Assembly: GCA_035509615.1 (NCBI GenBank) | Contig: DATJLK010000204.1 | Location: forward strand, 1 to 10,172 | Length of the DNA: 10,172 nt | Direction of reading: 5' to 3' | Source: AP-15 sp035509615 | GTDB lineage: Bacteria; Pseudomonadota; Alphaproteobacteria; ATCC43930; CGMCC-115725 | Part shown: positions 1 to 6,761 of the stretch, piece after piece | Layout of the letters: every line of letters starts with the position of its first letter | Numbering within the stretch: the first letter of the stretch is position 1 | Position numbers and translations under genes: made by a program | Notes under the pieces: generated by a model | The model's database searches: none | The model's input: the letters and a program-made list of their open reading frames with translations, nothing else | Told to the model about the DNA's origin: nothing

Positions 1-273
1 CCGCAGCATCCTTATACCGAAGCCCTGCTATCCGCGGTACCGGTCCCCGACCCGGAGATCTCTAAGCAGCGGATCCTCCTGAAGGCCGATGTGCCGAGCC
101 CGATCGACCCGCCGACCGGCTGCCGCTTTCACCCCCGCTGCTCCTACGCCTTCGGCCGCTGCGCAAAGGAAGAGCCGCCGATGCGCGAGATCTTTCCCGG
201 CCATCATGTCGCTTGCCATCTCCGCGACGCGCAGCCCGCCGGGCTTGCCCCAGCTGGCGTGATCCCGACATAG
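1..273 (+). CDS. Oligo/dipeptide ABC transporter ATP-binding protein, C-terminal part (5'-truncated by window)
   Basis: The frame is open from base 1 to a TAG at 271-273, giving the last 90 residues of an ATPase of the OppD/OppF/DppD/DppF class. These proteins energise peptide or nickel uptake from the cytoplasmic face of the membrane. The fragment starts at HPYTEALLSAVP, the hallmark opening of the Oligo_HPY region that follows the ABC domain. ILLKADVPSP and GCRFHPRC follow. Four cysteines (C-x5-C-x6-C and a later AC before the end) match the cysteine cluster seen in this tail, which binds a [4Fe-4S] cluster in some characterised homologues (family knowledge). The nucleotide-binding domain lies outside the window. 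The wording is closest to the DppF/OppF partner, usually the last gene of the operon, and nothing on the same strand follows it here. The substrate cannot be told from this tail. Confidence 0.93.
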   Translation, partial: PQHPYTEALLSAVPVPDPEISKQRILLKADVPSPIDPPTGCRFHPRCSYAFGRCAKEEPPMREIFPGHHVACHLRDAQPAGLAPAGVIPT

Positions 274-299
274 CCCCAGCCTTGGCCGCCGCTCCGAAA

Positions 300-347
300 G
301 GCAGGCGAAATTTACCGTAACCAGTTCGTGTAAAATTCCGACCTGCC
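300..347. terminator. Imperfect hairpin between convergent genes, possible terminator
   Basis: Arms GGCAGG (300-305) and CCTGCC (342-347) pair perfectly. Inside them GAA pairs with TTC and TTTAC (311-315) pairs with GTAAA (330-334), around a 14-nt loop; there is one A/A mismatch and a small asymmetric internal loop. This gives 14 Watson-Crick pairs in the 84-bp gap between two converging genes, where a shared terminator is expected. Neither side has a clear U tract, so intrinsic termination is only a guess from position. Confidence 0.3.
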
Positions 348-357
348 GCGGTGAGCA

Positions 358-1683
358 CTATCGCATGTTGCCGGTGTGGCCAAAGGAATAGCGGCCGGGC
401 TGCGGCCACACCGTCAGACCGTGCGGCTCTTTGCCGACGGGGATTTTGGTGACAGCGCCGGTCGTCATATCGACGTCATAGACGACATTATCATAGCGCC
501 CGGACACCCACAGATTCTTCCCATCGGCGCTGACATTGCCCATATCGGGGCTGCCGCCACCGGGGATCGGCCAGGTCTTCTCGACGGTCCGGGTGGCAAA
601 ATCGATGACGCTGATGCTGCCCGGCCCATGCGGCGGCCCGTGGATCTTGTGCGAGCCGCGGTTGGTCACATATAGCTTGGTGCCGTCGCGGCTCGGATAA
701 AGCCCGTGGGTGCCGATCCCGGTCGGGATGAAGCCCACTTTGGTAAAACTGTCGCCGTCGACGAGAAACACGCCGTCACCCAGCATGTCGGCGACATAGA
801 ACACCTTGCCGTCGGGCGAGATGCGGATGTCCTGCAGCATGCTGTGCGGATCGAGCCGCAGATATCCCATGACCTTGCGATTGACCATGTCGATCTTGAC
901 AAGGCCGCCGCCGCGGAACTCGCAGGTGAAGATCGCATATCGGCCATCAATCGAGAAATCCGCATGGTTGATGCCCGAACAACCGGGGGTCGGCAGCGAT
1001 TGCTGCAGCGCCATCGTGTGCGGATCGCGGAAATCAAGGCGTTTCAGCCGCTCGGCGACGACGATCGCCGATTTTCCGTCGGGCGTGAAATACATGTTGT
1101 AGGGGTCGGCGACCGGGATGCTGGGCCCCGGCTCGCCGGTCCTGGGGTCGATCGGCGTGACGCTGCCCTCGGTGCGGTGGCGGCCGTTATTGGCGACCCA
1201 CAGGGTCTGCAGATCCCAGGACGGGACGACATGCTGCGGGATGACGCCGACCGGAAAGCGGTCGACGACGCGGCGGGTCGCCGGATCGATCACATAAACA
1301 TCGTCGGATCGTAGATTTGGCACATAGACTCGCGACAGCGCGCCCGCGACTGCCGGGCTGAACATGTTGGCTCCGGCGGCGCTGTAAAGGTTGGCGGGGT
1401 TCAGGACCGGCGGCATCCCCGGTACGGTCTTGATCGGCGCCGGGGCGGGACGCGGGACCGCAGGCGGAGCCGGTGCCGGGGTCGCGATAGCCGGCGTTGG
1501 CGTTGGCGTGACCGTTGATTGCGCGACCTGCACGATCGCTGCGGCCGCCGAGCACAACAGCCCATAGCCGCCCTGGACGGCGCTCGCGGGCCAGATCGGC
1601 AAACCGCACAGCCAGACGCCGAGGGCCAAAAGCGGAATGACCCACAACGCGACACGAAACCAGCGGTGAAAGAGCTGGTGCAA
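358..1683 (-). CDS. Membrane-anchored YVTN-type beta-propeller protein
   Basis: This is a 441-residue protein with a short basic N-terminus, one hydrophobic anchor (about residues 11-32), and a Pro/Ala/Thr-rich linker (about 59-95). A repeat domain then runs to the end. The repeats show the YVTN-family pattern of a beta strand, x-DG-x2-(L/V)-(Y/W)-V and an (V/I)-ID-x-(A/T)-T-x3-V strand: for example RVYVPN with YVIDPATRRVV near 118-140, LYVTNRGS near 337-344, and LWVSGRYDNVVYDVD near 391-405. About seven blades can be counted, enough for one closed propeller. The start is TTG; it is chosen because GGAGG lies 5 nt upstream and it opens just before the membrane anchor. The propeller probably faces the periplasm. 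Such domains bind proteins, ligands or metals, and no specific function can be read from this one. His, Asn or Asp recurs at a matching place in several blades (H151, N196, H240, D285, H325). It is convergent with the ABC gene and 270 bp from the creatininase gene upstream. Confidence 0.85.
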   Translation of the reverse strand: MHQLFHRWFRVALWVIPLLALGVWLCGLPIWPASAVQGGYGLLCSAAAAIVQVAQSTVTPTPTPAIATPAPAPPAVPRPAPAPIKTVPGMPPVLNPANLYSAAGANMFSPAVAGALSRVYVPNLRSDDVYVIDPATRRVVDRFPVGVIPQHVVPSWDLQTLWVANNGRHRTEGSVTPIDPRTGEPGPSIPVADPYNMYFTPDGKSAIVVAERLKRLDFRDPHTMALQQSLPTPGCSGINHADFSIDGRYAIFTCEFRGGGLVKIDMVNRKVMGYLRLDPHSMLQDIRISPDGKVFYVADMLGDGVFLVDGDSFTKVGFIPTGIGTHGLYPSRDGTKLYVTNRGSHKIHGPPHGPGSISVIDFATRTVEKTWPIPGGGSPDMGNVSADGKNLWVSGRYDNVVYDVDMTTGAVTKIPVGKEPHGLTVWPQPGRYSFGHTGNMR

Positions 1684-1688
1684 AGACG

Positions 1689-1693
1689 CCTCC
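1689..1693 (-). promoter_or_regulatory. Ribosome binding site that fixes the TTG start of the propeller gene
   Basis: The minus strand reads GGAGG, then CGTCT, then TTG. A perfect Shine-Dalgarno core at 5-nt spacing favours the TTG at 1683-1681 over any in-frame start downstream, and it keeps the membrane anchor in the product. Confidence 0.7.
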
Positions 1694-1817
1694 GAACCGA
1701 GAAATACAAAGAACAGCGGGAAGTGCGTTACGTTTTCAGCGCCCGATCCGACAAGGATTCGGAATGATCAATCCCTTGGTCCTCACGGTCGCGGGCGCCG
1801 TCAGCGCAGGAGCCGGC

Positions 1818-1872
1818 GGCTGAATGGGACCGGCGGCACGCGAGCTGCGGTTGCCTCCGGACCCGGTCAGCC
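1818..1872. other. Long imperfect intergenic hairpin
   Basis: Paired by eye: GGCTGA (1818-1823) with TCAGCC (1867-1872), GGG with CCC, CCGG with CCGG, GGCA with TGCC, and CGC with GCG, closing on the 5-nt loop gagct (1842-1846). This makes 20 Watson-Crick pairs with only small mismatches or bulges between blocks. It lies 81 nt downstream of the creatininase stop and about 135 nt upstream of the propeller start, in a 270-bp gap with no convincing gene. No T run follows on either strand, so it is not a standard rho-independent terminator. It could be an mRNA 3' stabiliser, a leader element, a small-RNA part or a dispersed intergenic repeat. Confidence 0.45.
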
Positions 1873-1953
1873 CGCAAGGTGAGCGCGTGCGCTAAGGGCG
1901 CAGGGCATGATGGGAGGATATCGGGCTCGATCGTCTGCATTCGGGTGCGACAC

Positions 1954-2751
1954 TCAGCGACGGGCGGTTGCGGTTTTGATCGCCGCGACGGTGCGATCGA
2001 CGATCAGATCGACACCGAGCTGGCCAAGGGCGGCGCTCGCATGACGAGGATCGCCGTGAGTTCCATCGCCGGGTTTGGTCTTGTCGAGCATGTCGTTCCG
2101 CACCAGGCTGGGATCGGTCGCCATCAGCAAAGACGTATCAAGCAGCCCGGCGTGGGTCCCGATCTCGGCCTCGCTATAGCCCTTGCTTTTCAGCAGCTGG
2201 CCAAATTCGACTTCGCTCGCGCGGTAATATTCGGTCAGCGCATAGGCGCGCGCCGGGGTCGTCGCCCATTCCCGATCGAGCCGTTGCGCCACTGCTTCGT
2301 CATCCCGCTGGTAACCGCCGTGATCGCCAAGAAAGACGATGTTGGTAAATCCAGCGAGCTTTAAGCTCTTCGCCGCGTATTCGAGCGTCGTCTCGAACGC
2401 CGCCGTCGGTATCGTGATCGTGCCGGGGAATTTCAAATGCCCCTCGGGGCGATTGACGTCGCCCTCGGGGACATAGGCGATGACCGGCGCCACCAACGCG
2501 TTGCCAAGCGCCTGCGCGATCTTCCCGGCCAGCACCTTGACCCGGGCATTGTGCTTGCCGATCGCCATGTGCGGGCCGTTCTGCTCGGTGCCGCCGATCG
2601 GCACCAGGATCGTCGTCTTGCCTGCCTCGATATCGGCGCGCAGCTCGGGCCAGGTCAGATCTTCGAGGTAGAGACTGCCGGGCGGAACCGCGGCCTGCGC
2701 CCCCGCCGCAGCGGTCAGCAGCGCCAAGAGACCGAGAATTCGCTTCCCCAT
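1954..2751 (-). CDS. Creatininase-family amidohydrolase-like protein with signal peptide
   Basis: This is a 265-residue product, close to the usual ~240-270 of the family plus a leader. MGKRILGLLALLTAAAGAQA is a clear Sec signal peptide with an A-x-A cleavage site near residue 20, so the protein is probably periplasmic. Family landmarks follow in order: ILVPIGGTEQNGPHM (48-62), GKHN (65-68), PEGHLKFPGTITI (102-114), FLGDHGGYQ (140-148) and GTHAGLLDTS (198-207). Creatininases are binuclear-metal enzymes cleaving cyclic amide bonds, and other members act on related amides. The classic EQHGPH is EQNGPH here, and the aspartate usually found a few residues on appears replaced by His67, so the metal site may be altered and the substrate is unknown. 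The start at 2751 is preferred to 2757 or 2796 because GGGGGGAG lies 6 nt upstream of it and the signal peptide begins there. It stands alone between chrA and the propeller gene. Confidence 0.85.
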   Translation of the reverse strand: MGKRILGLLALLTAAAGAQAAVPPGSLYLEDLTWPELRADIEAGKTTILVPIGGTEQNGPHMAIGKHNARVKVLAGKIAQALGNALVAPVIAYVPEGDVNRPEGHLKFPGTITIPTAAFETTLEYAAKSLKLAGFTNIVFLGDHGGYQRDDEAVAQRLDREWATTPARAYALTEYYRASEVEFGQLLKSKGYSEAEIGTHAGLLDTSLLMATDPSLVRNDMLDKTKPGDGTHGDPRHASAALGQLGVDLIVDRTVAAIKTATARR

Positions 2752-2757
2752 CGCCAT

Positions 2758-2765
2758 CTCCCCCC
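2758..2765 (-). promoter_or_regulatory. Ribosome binding site that decides the creatininase-like start
   Basis: The minus strand reads GGGGGGAG, then ATGGCG, then ATG. The purine run abuts the first ATG (2757), too close to serve it, and sits 6 nt from the second (2751), which is therefore the likelier start. Confidence 0.55.
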
Positions 2766-2797
2766 AAGCCGGCCAGCCGCCGTCGCTTACCCGCACA

Positions 2798-2809
2798 CCC
2801 GAAATCGGG
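2798..2809. promoter_or_regulatory. Small dyad upstream of the creatininase-like gene
   Basis: CCCGA-AA-TCGGG is a perfect 5+2+5 inverted repeat about 46 bp upstream of the chosen start. Its place fits an operator or a short leader hairpin. No convincing -35/-10 pair was found beside it, and a dyad this short can occur by chance in GC-rich DNA. Confidence 0.2.
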
Positions 2810-2960
2810 CAATGTCCGTTGTCGCCGCCCCAACGATCGCGCGTGCCGGCTTGACCTCCTCAGGCGCTCAACCCGCTCTTTTTGCGCCATGATCGGGCTA
2901 ATCGGGGTGGGGATGACGGCAGGAAAAAGCGAGGCAAAACACCAGCGACGGTGCGGCCGA

Positions 2961-2976
2961 CGTCACCCCGGTGACG
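2961..2976. promoter_or_regulatory. Perfect 7-bp inverted repeat in the gap downstream of chrA
   Basis: CGTCACC and GGTGACG flank a CC centre. It lies 63 bp past the chrA stop and about 210 bp upstream of the creatininase-like start, in a 288-bp gap that holds no convincing gene. It may be a hairpin ending chrA transcription (T-rich stretches occur further on in the minus direction, at about 2937-2940 and 2926-2930) or an operator. The sequence does not decide between them. Confidence 0.3.
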
Positions 2977-3039
2977 CGCGATTGTCGCTTCCGGGCGAAT
3001 CGAAATCCCGATACGTCGCCAAACCGGCGGGCTCGCGCG

Positions 3040-4272
3040 TCAGGCGACGAAGCTCGAAAGCAGCGCTGCGGCGACGCAAAATACGACGATCGCGAGCGGC
3101 GGGATGCGCCATATCTGCAGCAACAGAAAGCCGGCCAACGCGATCGCGACATCGCGGCCATTGCCGACGGCGCTGAGCCAGATCGGGTTGTAAAGAGCGG
3201 CTCCGAGAACGCCCACGACCGCGGCGTTGATGCCGGCCAAGGCGGCGCGCGCCGCCGGATGATGGCCGAGCCAGAGCCAGACGCGCAGCCCCGCCAGCGC
3301 GATCAGCATCCCCGGCAGAAACATGAACACCAGCGCGACGCCGGCCCATAAGAGCGCCTGGCCGGCGGGTGCGACGACCGCGCCGAGATAGGCGGAAAAC
3401 GTGAAGAGCGGTCCCGGGATCGCCTGCGCAGCACCATAGCCGGCAAGGAAGGTGTTGTCTGACAGCCAGTGCTGCGGCACCAGCGCATCACGCAGCAACG
3501 GCAGCACGACATGGCCGCCGCCAAAAACCAGGGCGCCGGCCTTGTAGAAAATCCCGGCTAGCGCGAGGAGGCTGTGCGGCGCTGCGGCACCGGCAAGCGG
3601 CAGCGCGATCAACAGGATCAGAAACAGTGCCAGCGCCGCTCCGGCGGTTCGCGACGTGACCGGCATTGCCGGCAAACCGGGCGCCGCCGGCAGGTTGCGG
3701 CACAACAGCGCCCCGCCAAACGCCCCGATCAGGAGGGCGGCAATCTGCACCGCCGGGCCGCTGATCACCAGCAGCAGCGCCGCCGCCAGCAATGACAGAG
3801 CGGCACGCGGCCGGTCGGGACAGAGATTACGGGCCATGCTCCAGACCGCCTGGGCGACGACGGCCACCGCGACCAGCTTCAGACCGTGCAATACCGCGTC
3901 GGTGGTGCGGCCCTCGAGCCGCGGCGCGAGCAGCGCGAACGCGAACATCAGTATCGCCGAGGGCAGGGTGAAGCCGGCCCAGGCGGCAAACGCTCCGGCC
4001 CAGCCGGCGCGGCGCATTCCAATCAGATAACCGACCTGGCTGCTGGCCGGGCCTGGGACCATCTGGCACAAGGCGACGATCCCGGCATATTCGTCAGGTG
4101 AGAGCCATTGCCGCTGTCGGACATAGGTTCGCTCGTAATATCCCAGATGGGCGATCGGGCCGCCAAACGAGGTCAGTCCCAGGCGCAATGCCACGCCAAA
4201 GACCTCGCCGGCAGTGCCGCGGTGTCGCGGCGACCCCGCTTCAACTGCGGTCATCGCATCGGGTTCCGCCAT
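3040..4272 (-). CDS. chrA: Chromate transporter ChrA (two-domain CHR family)
   Basis: This inner-membrane protein of 410 residues is the normal size for a long-chain CHR protein, made of two homologous halves. The first half carries FGGPIAHLGYYER (36-48) and CQMVPGPASSQVGYLIG (69-85). The second carries FGGGHVVLPLL (250-260) and FLAGYGAAQAIPGPLFTF (275-292). These are the paired CHR-domain signatures, and hydrophobic helices fill the rest. Family members expel chromate, with some using sulfate or other oxyanions, giving resistance by keeping the anion out of the cytoplasm. The ATG is preceded by GGAAGG at 4-nt spacing. No chrB regulator, chrF or other resistance gene sits next to it: neighbours are the creatininase-like gene (289 bp away) and the PBP gene (298 bp upstream). 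Chromate as the true substrate is assumed from the family only. Confidence 0.93.
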   Translation of the reverse strand: MAEPDAMTAVEAGSPRHRGTAGEVFGVALRLGLTSFGGPIAHLGYYERTYVRQRQWLSPDEYAGIVALCQMVPGPASSQVGYLIGMRRAGWAGAFAAWAGFTLPSAILMFAFALLAPRLEGRTTDAVLHGLKLVAVAVVAQAVWSMARNLCPDRPRAALSLLAAALLLVISGPAVQIAALLIGAFGGALLCRNLPAAPGLPAMPVTSRTAGAALALFLILLIALPLAGAAAPHSLLALAGIFYKAGALVFGGGHVVLPLLRDALVPQHWLSDNTFLAGYGAAQAIPGPLFTFSAYLGAVVAPAGQALLWAGVALVFMFLPGMLIALAGLRVWLWLGHHPAARAALAGINAAVVGVLGAALYNPIWLSAVGNGRDVAIALAGFLLLQIWRIPPLAIVVFCVAAALLSSFVA

Positions 4273-4511
4273 CGCGCCTTCCGGTCCGGGCTCGCCTTAA
4301 ACAGCGCCAGCGACACCGGCCGGAATGGCCGTCGCCGGTTATCGGTGACCACCAATGCTCCGACATGCCGTTTCGGTCGCCGGCTTGCTTCGAACAATTT
4401 GCCGGACGACTGTGCTGCCTGCTTATCGCAATGACAACAATTTGCGGCGCGATTGCGCACCCGGGCTTGGCCCAACCCGCTCACCGAATACGGGCTCCAC
4501 GACCAATCTCA

Positions 4512-4535
4512 CGTAATTACGGTGCGTAACTACGG
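4512..4535. repeat. Tandem 11-bp direct repeat in the gap between PBP gene and chrA
   Basis: CGTAATTACGG (4512-4522) and CGTAACTACGG (4525-4535) differ at one base and repeat with a 13-bp period. The first contains the perfect palindrome CGTAATTACG. The pair lies 36 bp past the PBP stop and about 240 bp upstream of the chrA start. This looks like a double operator or binding site more than chance, but no matching regulator is in the window. Confidence 0.4.
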
Positions 4536-4570
4536 GGCAAATGTCGAATTCGCATGGCGTCGCTCATCGA

Positions 4571-6577
4571 TTAGCGGAACATTGTGGTGCCCGGTTCGGG
4601 AGCCGGCGGGGGCGGTGGCCGGAAGAGGCCGAGCACACGGGCGAAAAATCCGCCCGCGGCGGCGGCCGGCGCGCTGATGATCTCGGGCGGCGGCGGAACG
4701 CTCGGCAAAGCCCTGACCGGCATCGACCGGGTCGCCGCCAGCATGAACCGCCGCCAGGTCTGTGCCGGGACCGACCCGCCGGTGACCTTGTTCATCGGCG
4801 CGTCGTCGTCATTGCCAAACCATACTCCGGCGACGAGGTCGGCGGTATAGCCGACAAACCAGGCGTCGCGGTAATCCTGGGTGGTCCCGGTCTTACCGGC
4901 GGCCGGGCGCGGCAGCCGCGCGTCGCGGCCGGTGCCGTGGTCGATGACACCTTCCAGCATTTGGTTCATCTCGCCATCGCATTCGGGGCTGACGACCCGG
5001 CCGGGTCCCGAACCGCTGCGGCGATACAACACATGCCCGCTGGCGTCGCGCACCTCGGCGATGCCATAGGCCCACACCCCCATGCCGCCATTGGCAAAAG
5101 GCGCGTAGGCCGAGGTCAATTCCAGCAGATTCACATCGTCGGTGCCGAGCGCGATGCTCGGATCGCGAGTCAACGGCGAGGCGATGCCGAGACGATGGGC
5201 GACGGCAACAATGTTGTCGATGCCGGCGCGCAGCGCGACCTGCACCGCGATCGTGTTGATCGACTGCGCCAGTGCTTCGGCGAGGGTCGTGTCGCCCTGA
5301 TAATGATTGCCGAAATCGTGTGGCCGCCAGCCGCCAACCGCGATCGGACCGTCGATGAAATGGTCCGACGGGCGCAGCCCGGCTTCGAGACCGGCAAGAT
5401 AGACAAACGGCTTGAACGCCGAGCCGGGCTGGCGTTGCGCCTGGGTCGCGCGGTTGAACTGGCTCGAATCATAGCTGCGCCCGCCAACCATCGCACGCAC
5501 CGCACCGTCGGGCGACATCGCCACGAGTGCCCCCTGACCGATCGCGTCGCGCCCGCCATCTCGGGCGAGCGCCTCGCCGACAGCGGCTTCGGCCGCTGCC
5601 TGCATCCGCGAATCGAGCGTGGTGATGACGGTCAGGTCGCGGCTGCTCGGACCGACGAAATCAGCGAGCTGACCCGCGATCCAATCGGCGAAATAGCGGT
5701 TTGCCGGGCGGGCCACGGCAACGGCGCCAAGTTCGCCCTGTTCGCGGCCGGCAGCGGCGGCCTCGCGCGAGCTGATGTAGCCGGCATCGACCATGTTGGC
5801 GAGAACCTGATCGGTGCGCGCCGCCGCCAACTCGCGGTCGCGGGTCGGGTTAAAGCGCGCCGGCGCCTTTAGGAGGCCGGCGATCATCGCGCTTTGAAAG
5901 AGGTCGAGCCGCGCTGCCGACACTCCGAAATAGCGATGCGCCGCGGCGTCGACGCCATAGGTCCCGGCGCCGAGATAAACCCGATTGAGATAGATTTCGA
6001 GGATCTCGTTCTTCGTAAAGCGGTGTTCGAGCCACAGCGCCAACAAGGTCTCGCGCACCTTGCGCGACAGGCTTCGCTCCGGCGTCAGGAACAGGTTTTT
6101 GGCGAGCTGCTGGGTGATCGTGCTGCCGCCTTCGACGATATGGCCGGCGGCAATGTCTGCGATCGCGGCGCGCAGCATCCCGATCGGGTCGATGCCGAAA
6201 TGGCTGTAAAAGCGACGATCCTCGGTGGCGATGACCGCCTGCGGCAGATAGCGGGACATCTCGTTCAGGCGCAGCGGCCGCCCGAAGAGATCGCCATAGG
6301 TCGCGATCAGGTTGCCGTCGGCGGTCAGGATCGTCACCCCCGGGCGTCGCTGCGACTGCGCCAATTGGCTGGTATCGGGCAGGGTCAGCGCGAAATAGCC
6401 AAGGGTCCCAGCGGCGATGATCAGCAGCCATAGCGCCAGCAGGATGCCGAGCCGAAGCAGCCCGCTTCGCCGCGGCCGCCGCGGTGGTGCGCGGTGCGGA
6501 GGCGGGGAGGGGGGGCGCCGATGGCGCGGCGTCGCCAGCCGATCGGCCGGATCGGCGCGCAGCCTCGGATCAGCCAT
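4571..6577 (-). CDS. PBP1A-family penicillin-binding protein (bifunctional transglycosylase/transpeptidase)
   Basis: This class A PBP of 668 residues polymerises lipid II into glycan strands and crosslinks the stem peptides at the inner membrane. In order: a Pro/Arg-rich cytoplasmic tail (1-37) and one membrane anchor (about 39-65). The GT51 domain has TEDRRFYSHFG (catalytic Glu119), EGGSTITQQLAKN (149-161), RKVRE (Glu176) and EILEIYLNRVYLG. The transpeptidase domain has GSAFKPF (nucleophile Ser386, Lys389), SIN (439-441) and KTGTT (562-566). All catalytic motifs are intact. It lacks the insert that makes E. coli PBP1a longer, which is usual for alphaproteobacterial members. The Pro-rich C-terminus (about 627-668) looks disordered. 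The start is uncertain: ATG at 6577 is chosen over an in-frame GTG at 6601, and neither has a strong ribosome binding site. Confidence 0.95.
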   Translation of the reverse strand: MADPRLRADPADRLATPRHRRPPSPPPHRAPPRRPRRSGLLRLGILLALWLLIIAAGTLGYFALTLPDTSQLAQSQRRPGVTILTADGNLIATYGDLFGRPLRLNEMSRYLPQAVIATEDRRFYSHFGIDPIGMLRAAIADIAAGHIVEGGSTITQQLAKNLFLTPERSLSRKVRETLLALWLEHRFTKNEILEIYLNRVYLGAGTYGVDAAAHRYFGVSAARLDLFQSAMIAGLLKAPARFNPTRDRELAAARTDQVLANMVDAGYISSREAAAAGREQGELGAVAVARPANRYFADWIAGQLADFVGPSSRDLTVITTLDSRMQAAAEAAVGEALARDGGRDAIGQGALVAMSPDGAVRAMVGGRSYDSSQFNRATQAQRQPGSAFKPFVYLAGLEAGLRPSDHFIDGPIAVGGWRPHDFGNHYQGDTTLAEALAQSINTIAVQVALRAGIDNIVAVAHRLGIASPLTRDPSIALGTDDVNLLELTSAYAPFANGGMGVWAYGIAEVRDASGHVLYRRSGSGPGRVVSPECDGEMNQMLEGVIDHGTGRDARLPRPAAGKTGTTQDYRDAWFVGYTADLVAGVWFGNDDDAPMNKVTGGSVPAQTWRRFMLAATRSMPVRALPSVPPPPEIISAPAAAAGGFFARVLGLFRPPPPPAPEPGTTMFR

Positions 6578-6686
6578 CGCCAGCCGCCATCGTGATCGCA
6601 CCCCCGCCGATCATCCGACAGCCTTGCCACGATTCGCCGGACGCGGAAAACGCAAATCGCACTCGAGCGGGCCGGAGCTTAACCAG

Positions 6687-6749
6687 CAGCGCAGTTCCTG
6701 CGCTGGCGCCCAATTCTGCGTCCTCGCCCGTTCTACGGGAATTGCGCAG
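6687..6749. other. Two adjacent stem-loops in the gap upstream of the PBP gene
   Basis: The first, 6687-6705, has perfect 8-bp arms CAGCGCAG and CTGCGCTG around TTC. The second, 6716-6749, has CTGCG/CGCAG outside and CCCGT/ACGGG inside, with loop TCT. They lie 12-75 bp past the stop of the molybdopterin-gene remnant on the minus strand, where that gene's terminator would have been, and also within reach of the PBP leader. No U tract follows. The rest of 6578-6761 shows no gene that I can support. Confidence 0.35.
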
Positions 6750-6761
6750 GACCTTCGTCGG

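Noticed and set aside
1739..1798. tRNA-like shape with a 7-bp end stem
   Set aside because: Only about 60 nt, and no T-arm GTTCGA-type loop or identifiable anticodon arm, so it is not called a tRNA.
1728..1940. 70-codon minus-strand ORF between the propeller and creatininase-like genes
   Set aside because: No ribosome binding site, domain or membrane segment, and it runs across the long hairpin.
4541..5872. 443-codon plus-strand ORF opposite the PBP gene
   Set aside because: It is an antisense shadow in GC-rich DNA. The minus strand carries an intact PBP with all catalytic motifs, and the plus product is Arg/Gly-rich with no recognisable domain.
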